Origin: Candidatus Pacearchaeota archaeon
Lineage (GTDB): Archaea; Nanobdellota; Nanobdellia; Pacearchaeales; GW2011-AR1
Assembly: GCA_026395775.1 (NCBI GenBank)
Contig: JAPLYA010000102.1
Span: 1 to 7,173 of the forward strand
Direction: 5' to 3'
Length of the DNA stretch: 7,173 nt
Position numbers and translations under genes: made by a program. Below the pieces are notes generated by a model. That model searched no databases. It saw only the letters and a list, made by a program, of their open reading frames with translations, and was not told where the DNA came from. This document shows, piece after piece, positions 4,972-7,173 of this stretch (its first letter is position 1; the number at the start of each line of letters is the position of its first letter).

Positions 4972-5390
4972 CTGTTTCTCCTGATAATAAGCCCATCATC
5001 TTTCCACTCTTCGCATCTTGTTTGGTTTCCTGTTAGGCATTGAAGTTCTTTTAAAAATTCCTCATTAATGTCTTTGGAATACATAGGAAAGCATCGAGGT
5101 AGTAGCTTATCATACAACTCTTTTGCTCTCGTTTCATTTTCAACATTAAAGCCTGGGAAAGTCCAGTTGTAAAGGGCGCAGTTATCTTGGGGGGAGAGAG
5201 AATAATTTATTTGAGAGTTAAAAATTCCGCCTAAGGAACCATTAAGAAAGCAAGGGATAAAAGATAAGTTTTCATAATGCCAAAGATTTTCGCACTGCAT
5301 CACCTCATCTGTTTTGCTTCCATTAAGAATAAAATAATAAGGGGAAGCTGTGCTTAAAGAGTGGAAGAGCCAATAGGCTCCGATAATCAT
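4959..5390 (-). CDS. Exported, sequon- and Cys-rich protein (143 aa from ATG 5390); N-terminus probably interrupted by a stop
   Basis: From ATG 5390 the protein starts in the middle of a hydrophobic segment (IIGAYWLF). The rest is polar and looks extracellular: seven N-x-S/T sequons (N23, N41, N50, N62, N75, N85, N122) and six cysteines (33, 47, 71, 100, 118, 126), an even number suited to disulfides. No catalytic motif is recognisable. ATG 5390 has no SD. In the same frame, codons upstream back to a TAA at 5430-5432 extend the hydrophobic segment to about 21 residues, and before the TAA lies ATG 5450, just after the upstream stop. The original protein was therefore probably about 163 residues with an N-terminal TM anchor. 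Whether the copy here is expressed by internal start, by readthrough or not at all is unknown. It may be a surface partner of the transglutaminase-like protein. Confidence 0.65.
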   Translation of the reverse strand: MIIGAYWLFHSLSTASPYYFILNGSKTDEVMQCENLWHYENLSFIPCFLNGSLGGIFNSQINYSLSPQDNCALYNWTFPGFNVENETRAKELYDKLLPRCFPMYSKDINEEFLKELQCLTGNQTRCEEWKDDGLIIRRNRWKI

Positions 5391-5450
5391 TATAAAAACT
5401 ACTAAGTATAAAAGTGCGCGTTGCAGTTGTTAGCCTGTTTTTTCTTCCAT
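5391..5450 (-). other. In-frame N-terminal extension of the exported-protein gene, broken by TAA at 5430-5432
   Basis: ATG 5450 lies one base after the stop of the HNH gene, in the operon position used by the other genes here. It reads MEEKTG, then TAA, then continues in the same frame as QLQRALLYLVVFIM into the annotated protein. Charged tail plus hydrophobic stretch is the normal order of a signal anchor, so a single nonsense substitution, a sequence error or readthrough is more likely than chance. A GGAGG lies about 15 bases before ATG 5450. No ATG, GTG or TTG occurs between the TAA and 5390. Confidence 0.55.
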
Positions 5451-5451
5451 T

Positions 5452-5889
5452 TTAAGTTTTAAATTCCTCCGCTTGTTCTTCATGCCTTTTTGATATAAGA
5501 TGACATGTCTCTATAAACTCTAATATTGGAGTATCTCTTTTCATAAGGTTTATTTCTCTATCTACCCATCTAACATTACTTACATCTGAAGCTAATTCAG
5601 GGCTTTTACTTATAGGTTCTAGATGATCTAAACTAGCATTAATCCCTAATACAAGTTCCTTGCCTGTTATAAAACACTTCTTATTCTGAGCATAAAACAA
5701 ATCTTTTAGTTCTTCCCACTTCTTTCTATCTCTTAATATTGCTGTAGCTTTAGATTTAAAAAAATGAGATTCACATAGCCTACTATCAGGTAAATTTTTA
5801 TTCTTGCAGAAAATACATAACCCTTTTTCTTTTTGGTTGTTCATATATTTTCTATCATGCGCTCTTTTCTTTTCTTTTGAGTTATACAT
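5452..5889 (-). CDS. HNH endonuclease with N-terminal zinc knuckle (145 aa)
   Basis: The start at 5889 follows a GGGGAG ribosome binding site eight bases away. The N-terminal part is basic and contains a likely zinc site, LCIFCKNKNL with C25 and C28, then LCESH with C39 and H42. The HNH core is CFITGKELVLGINASLDHL (72-90), with D88/H89, followed by EPISKSPELASDVSNVRWV (91-109) with N105, then REINLMK with N114. This matches virus-type HNH domains, with DH.xP.S at the metal site and N..WV...IN at the end. It would nick or cut double-stranded DNA. Homing, restriction and packaging-associated roles are all known for such proteins, and context does not decide. It differs clearly from the EndoVII-like protein at 3436-3927, so the element carries two unrelated-looking HNH nucleases. 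Confidence 0.82.
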   Translation of the reverse strand: MYNSKEKKRAHDRKYMNNQKEKGLCIFCKNKNLPDSRLCESHFFKSKATAILRDRKKWEELKDLFYAQNKKCFITGKELVLGINASLDHLEPISKSPELASDVSNVRWVDREINLMKRDTPILEFIETCHLISKRHEEQAEEFKT

Positions 5890-5919
5890 ATACTTTTCTC
5901 CCCTTATTTTTTCCTATTA

Positions 5920-6102
5920 TCATGCGGTTATTACCTCTTTGCATTTATGAACATCCCACTTAGCAAGGCTTACTAACTCAATCTGTATCAAAGCCCAAAC
6001 TACTTCCCCGCCACATTTTTCGCATTTGTGTTTGCTTGAGTGATTAATTATGCATTCTAACCCGCTTTCTAAATTTATGGTTTGCGATCTTATTTCTCCC
6101 AT
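5920..6102 (-). CDS. Small zinc-ribbon protein (60 aa), function unknown
   Basis: ATG 6102 overlaps the TAA of the upstream one-TM gene as TAATG, with GAGGT eight or so bases before. The product has a probable zinc site made of KCEKCGG (C27, C30) and HKC (H52, C54), separated by a short hydrophobic beta-like stretch (EVVWALIQIELVSLA). It is too short for an enzyme and has no TM segment of convincing length. A structural zinc-binding or regulatory protein is plausible. No family recognised. About 30 bases separate its stop from the HNH start. Confidence 0.68.
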   Translation of the reverse strand: MGEIRSQTINLESGLECIINHSSKHKCEKCGGEVVWALIQIELVSLAKWDVHKCKEVITA

Positions 6103-6362
6103 TATCCTAACCTCACTAAAAATTTAATTAAGATAATAGATTCTCCCGCAAGAAGCCCCGCGATAACTAAAAGAAAAAACATTAATTTGTCTTTTATTTT
6201 TTCTTGATAGTCTGCGCTTTCCTTCAAATCTAAAGCAGTATCAATCCAATCATCCCTGCTATTTTTATAAATCCTGCATTGCCTTTCTAAGAGAGGCACA
6301 TACTTGTAGGGCTTAACGCCTTTGTATTCTTTTGTCTTGAATAAATTTTTATTGAATTTCAT
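6102..6362 (-). CDS. Small protein with one C-terminal TM segment (86 aa)
   Basis: ATG 6362 follows GGAG at about seven bases and overlaps the end of the nuclease gene by 14 bases. Residues 1-58 are charged and probably cytoplasmic, with a helical stretch DTALDLKESADYQEKIKDK (41-59). A hydrophobic segment follows at about 60-82 (LMFFLLVIAGLLAGESIILI), making a tail-anchored or C-terminal-anchor protein with only a few residues outside. One cysteine (C29) is present. The glutamate inside the hydrophobic segment is unusual. No family recognised. It may be a small virion membrane or membrane-tethering protein. Confidence 0.68.
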   Translation of the reverse strand: MKFNKNLFKTKEYKGVKPYKYVPLLERQCRIYKNSRDDWIDTALDLKESADYQEKIKDKLMFFLLVIAGLLAGESIILIKFLVRLG

Positions 6363-6849
6363 TTGAATACTCCTTGAAGATTATCTCTCCTCTTCTTTTT
6401 GTATCGCGCATGGCTACAAAAAACTTGCTGAAAATTCCTTTATTCATAAGCCATCGAACTTTTTCTTTTTCTTCCTTATCTAAGTATCCGCCCTTGCCTG
6501 ACTTAATTTCTATTCCAATAATTTCATAAAACTTAGCTCTTCCTGGAAAGAGCCCTGTTGTTATTGAATCCCCTTGCATTTTAACTTCTCTATAAATTTG
6601 TAGATCAGGAAAGCCTGTGCCAAAACTTAGGGCTTTCAAAAAAGGATTAAATTTTCTTTTAGCAGGTTCTAACTTTCTTTCCCATTCCCCGATATCTGCT
6701 TCAAAGGGGGCGCTTACATTATTGCTCCATCTTCCGCAAATCCATCCCTGCGCTTCTAAGTATTCTCTGACTCTTCTTTCAAAGGCTCCGCCCTTTGCCC
6801 TGCTTGATTTTCCCATCTTTACTTTTTCAGGATTTTTGTTTTTTGTCAA
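6349..6849 (-). CDS. PD-(D/E)XK nuclease, VRR-NUC / Holliday junction resolvase-like (166 aa)
   Basis: The fold is shown by SRAKGGAFERRVREYLEAQGW (16-36, E24), as at the start of archaeal Hjc-like nucleases, then GTGFPDLQIY (77-86) with D82, and EIIGIEIKSGKGGYLD (109-124) with E114 and K116, the PD...ExK active site. The downstream KEEKEKVRWLMNKG resembles the helix after the active site in VRR-NUC proteins. It probably cleaves branched or structured DNA in replication, recombination or packaging. The first codon is ambiguous. TTG 6849 has AAGGA eight bases upstream but overlaps the 35-aa gene by 23 bases. ATG 6816 (Met12) has no clear SD and starts 10 bases after that gene ends. Residues 43-75 form an insertion between helix 1 and the PD motif. 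Confidence 0.78.
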   Translation of the reverse strand: MTKNKNPEKVKMGKSSRAKGGAFERRVREYLEAQGWICGRWSNNVSAPFEADIGEWERKLEPAKRKFNPFLKALSFGTGFPDLQIYREVKMQGDSITTGLFPGRAKFYEIIGIEIKSGKGGYLDKEEKEKVRWLMNKGIFSKFFVAMRDTKRRGEIIFKEYSNEIQ

Positions 6850-6934
6850 TTTGTTTTTCCTTGTTTAGTTTTTCTTGAGCCTCTTTTTCTTCTGCTTCCC
6901 TCTTTCTTCTTTCTTCCCAGTATGTGCCTGTCAT
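6827..6934 (-). CDS. Small highly charged helical protein (35 aa)
   Basis: ATG 6934 overlaps the stop of the upstream Cys-rich gene as ATGA and follows GAGGT at six bases. The 35 residues are nearly all charged (E, K, R and Q), with a single aromatic pair near the start (TYW), which suggests one long amphipathic or coiled-coil helix. Coupling and the ribosome binding site are the support; composition alone would not be enough. Its 3' end overlaps the nuclease gene if that gene uses its TTG start. Function unknown. Confidence 0.55.
   Translation of the reverse strand: MTGTYWEERRKREAEEKEAQEKLNKEKQIDKKQKS
6858..6862 (-). promoter_or_regulatory. Possible Shine-Dalgarno AAGGA for the TTG start of the nuclease
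   Basis: AAGGA lies eight bases before TTG 6849, good spacing. It lies in an A-rich coding stretch, so it could be chance. It is the only positive evidence favouring TTG 6849 over ATG 6816. Confidence 0.35.
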
Positions 6935-7092
6935 TTTTTTACCTCTTTGATTTCTTTAAAAATTCTTCTCTTAGCTAAATTTTCCCTTGCTAACTCAGAG
7001 CATTTATCATGCCCATATTGTTTTATGCAGTTAGGACAAAATCCACAGGCGCAAACAACAGGGGTTTCTTTTTCACATATTGGGCAGTTCAT
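6931..7092 (-). CDS. Small Cys-rich zinc-finger protein (53 aa)
   Basis: ATG 7092 follows the upstream stop by one base. The N-terminal 31 residues hold seven cysteines: MNCPIC (C3, C6), VCAC (C14, C16), FCPNC (C19, C22) and KC (C31), plus H28. This is a compact zinc finger that could hold one or two metal ions. The C-terminal 20 residues form a basic helix (RENLAKRRIFKEIKEVKK). Such proteins usually bind DNA, RNA or a protein partner; the exact role is unknown. The stop overlaps the next ATG as ATGA. Confidence 0.68.
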   Translation of the reverse strand: MNCPICEKETPVVCACGFCPNCIKQYGHDKCSELARENLAKRRIFKEIKEVKK

Positions 7093-7093
7093 T

Positions 7094-7173
7094 TTATCCT
7101 ATATAACTTAAATCCTCCTTGTTGCATTCTGTTTTGGTTTCCTCTAAAATCGTCCCGTGATTCGGGCAGTAAA
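7094..7173 (-). CDS. C-terminal end of a zinc-ribbon-like protein, cut by window edge
   Basis: A frame open from the right edge ends at TAA 7096-7094, one base before the next ATG. The visible C-terminus includes YCPNHGTILEETKTECNKED. Its CPNHGTILEE is typical of a zinc-ribbon half, and its codon usage looks natural. A second frame ending at 7089, with an ATGA overlap, is also open to the edge but has a less protein-like composition. The upstream part of the gene is outside the window. Confidence 0.5.
   Translation of the reverse strand, partial: YCPNHGTILEETKTECNKEDLSYIG

Noticed and set aside
5430..5450. Programmed -1 frameshift at the A-run near ATG 5450 as an explanation of the stop
   Set aside because: The downstream frame is the same as the ATG frame, so a single frameshift would leave the correct frame; readthrough, mutation or sequence error explains it better.
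7089..7172. Alternative partial frame at the right edge ending at 7089 with an ATGA overlap
   Set aside because: The other frame ending at 7094 gives a zinc-ribbon-like CPNHGTILEE and also sits at operon spacing; the 7089 frame has no recognisable feature. Sequence beyond the edge would decide.
1..7173. CRISPR array, tRNA or rRNA gene
   Set aside because: No regularly spaced direct repeats and no tRNA- or rRNA-like conserved segments were seen on either strand by eye.

Overview
The window is AT-rich and almost every gene lies on the minus strand, in tight runs joined by ATGA or TAATG overlaps. It looks archaeal. Three A/T-only TATA boxes (TTTATAAA or TATTTAAAT) each sit about 26 bases before an ATG, and the genes directly behind them lack a Shine-Dalgarno (SD) sequence, as leaderless transcripts do. 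Genes inside the runs usually carry GGAGG-type sites. An MCM-like AAA+ protein and sequon-rich exported proteins fit the same picture. Gene content (small zinc-ribbon proteins, two HNH nucleases, a PD-(D/E)XK nuclease, a lone cytosine-5 methyltransferase, a minimal helicase-like ATPase, tiny unknown genes) suggests a virus, provirus or plasmid of an archaeon. A DPANN-type host is only a guess.

Layout, following transcription from right to left. (A) From the right edge to about 3937 is a long operon-like run: a partial zinc-ribbon protein, a Cys-rich 53-aa protein, a charged 35-aa protein, a VRR-NUC/Hjc-like nuclease, a one-TM protein, a 60-aa zinc-ribbon protein, an HNH nuclease, a sequon- and Cys-rich exported protein with an in-frame stop near its N-terminus, an 87-aa zinc-ribbon protein, a membrane-anchored transglutaminase-like protein, and a 42-codon remnant of an N4/N6 DNA methyltransferase. 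(B) 3927 to 1641 is a leaderless three-gene operon: an HNH/EndoVII-like nuclease, a C5 methyltransferase and an MCM-like AAA+ ATPase, each pair joined by ATGA and followed by a T7 tract. (C) 1585 to 886 is a leaderless operon of four very small Lys/Cys-rich proteins, one of them a two-TM protein, ending in a 13-bp inverted repeat interleaved with a second one. (D) 714 to the left edge is an insertion-sequence DDE transposase, cut by the edge.

How the parts may work together (inference): B looks like a replication and DNA-modification cassette, with the nucleases of A as recombination or packaging partners. The two exported proteins of A may form a surface module. C may encode small zinc- or nucleic-acid-binding or virion proteins. 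The points most worth checking are the methyltransferase remnant at the A/B junction, the stop codon in the exported-protein gene, the interleaved inverted repeats near 824-888, and the non-canonical Walker B of the MCM-like protein.
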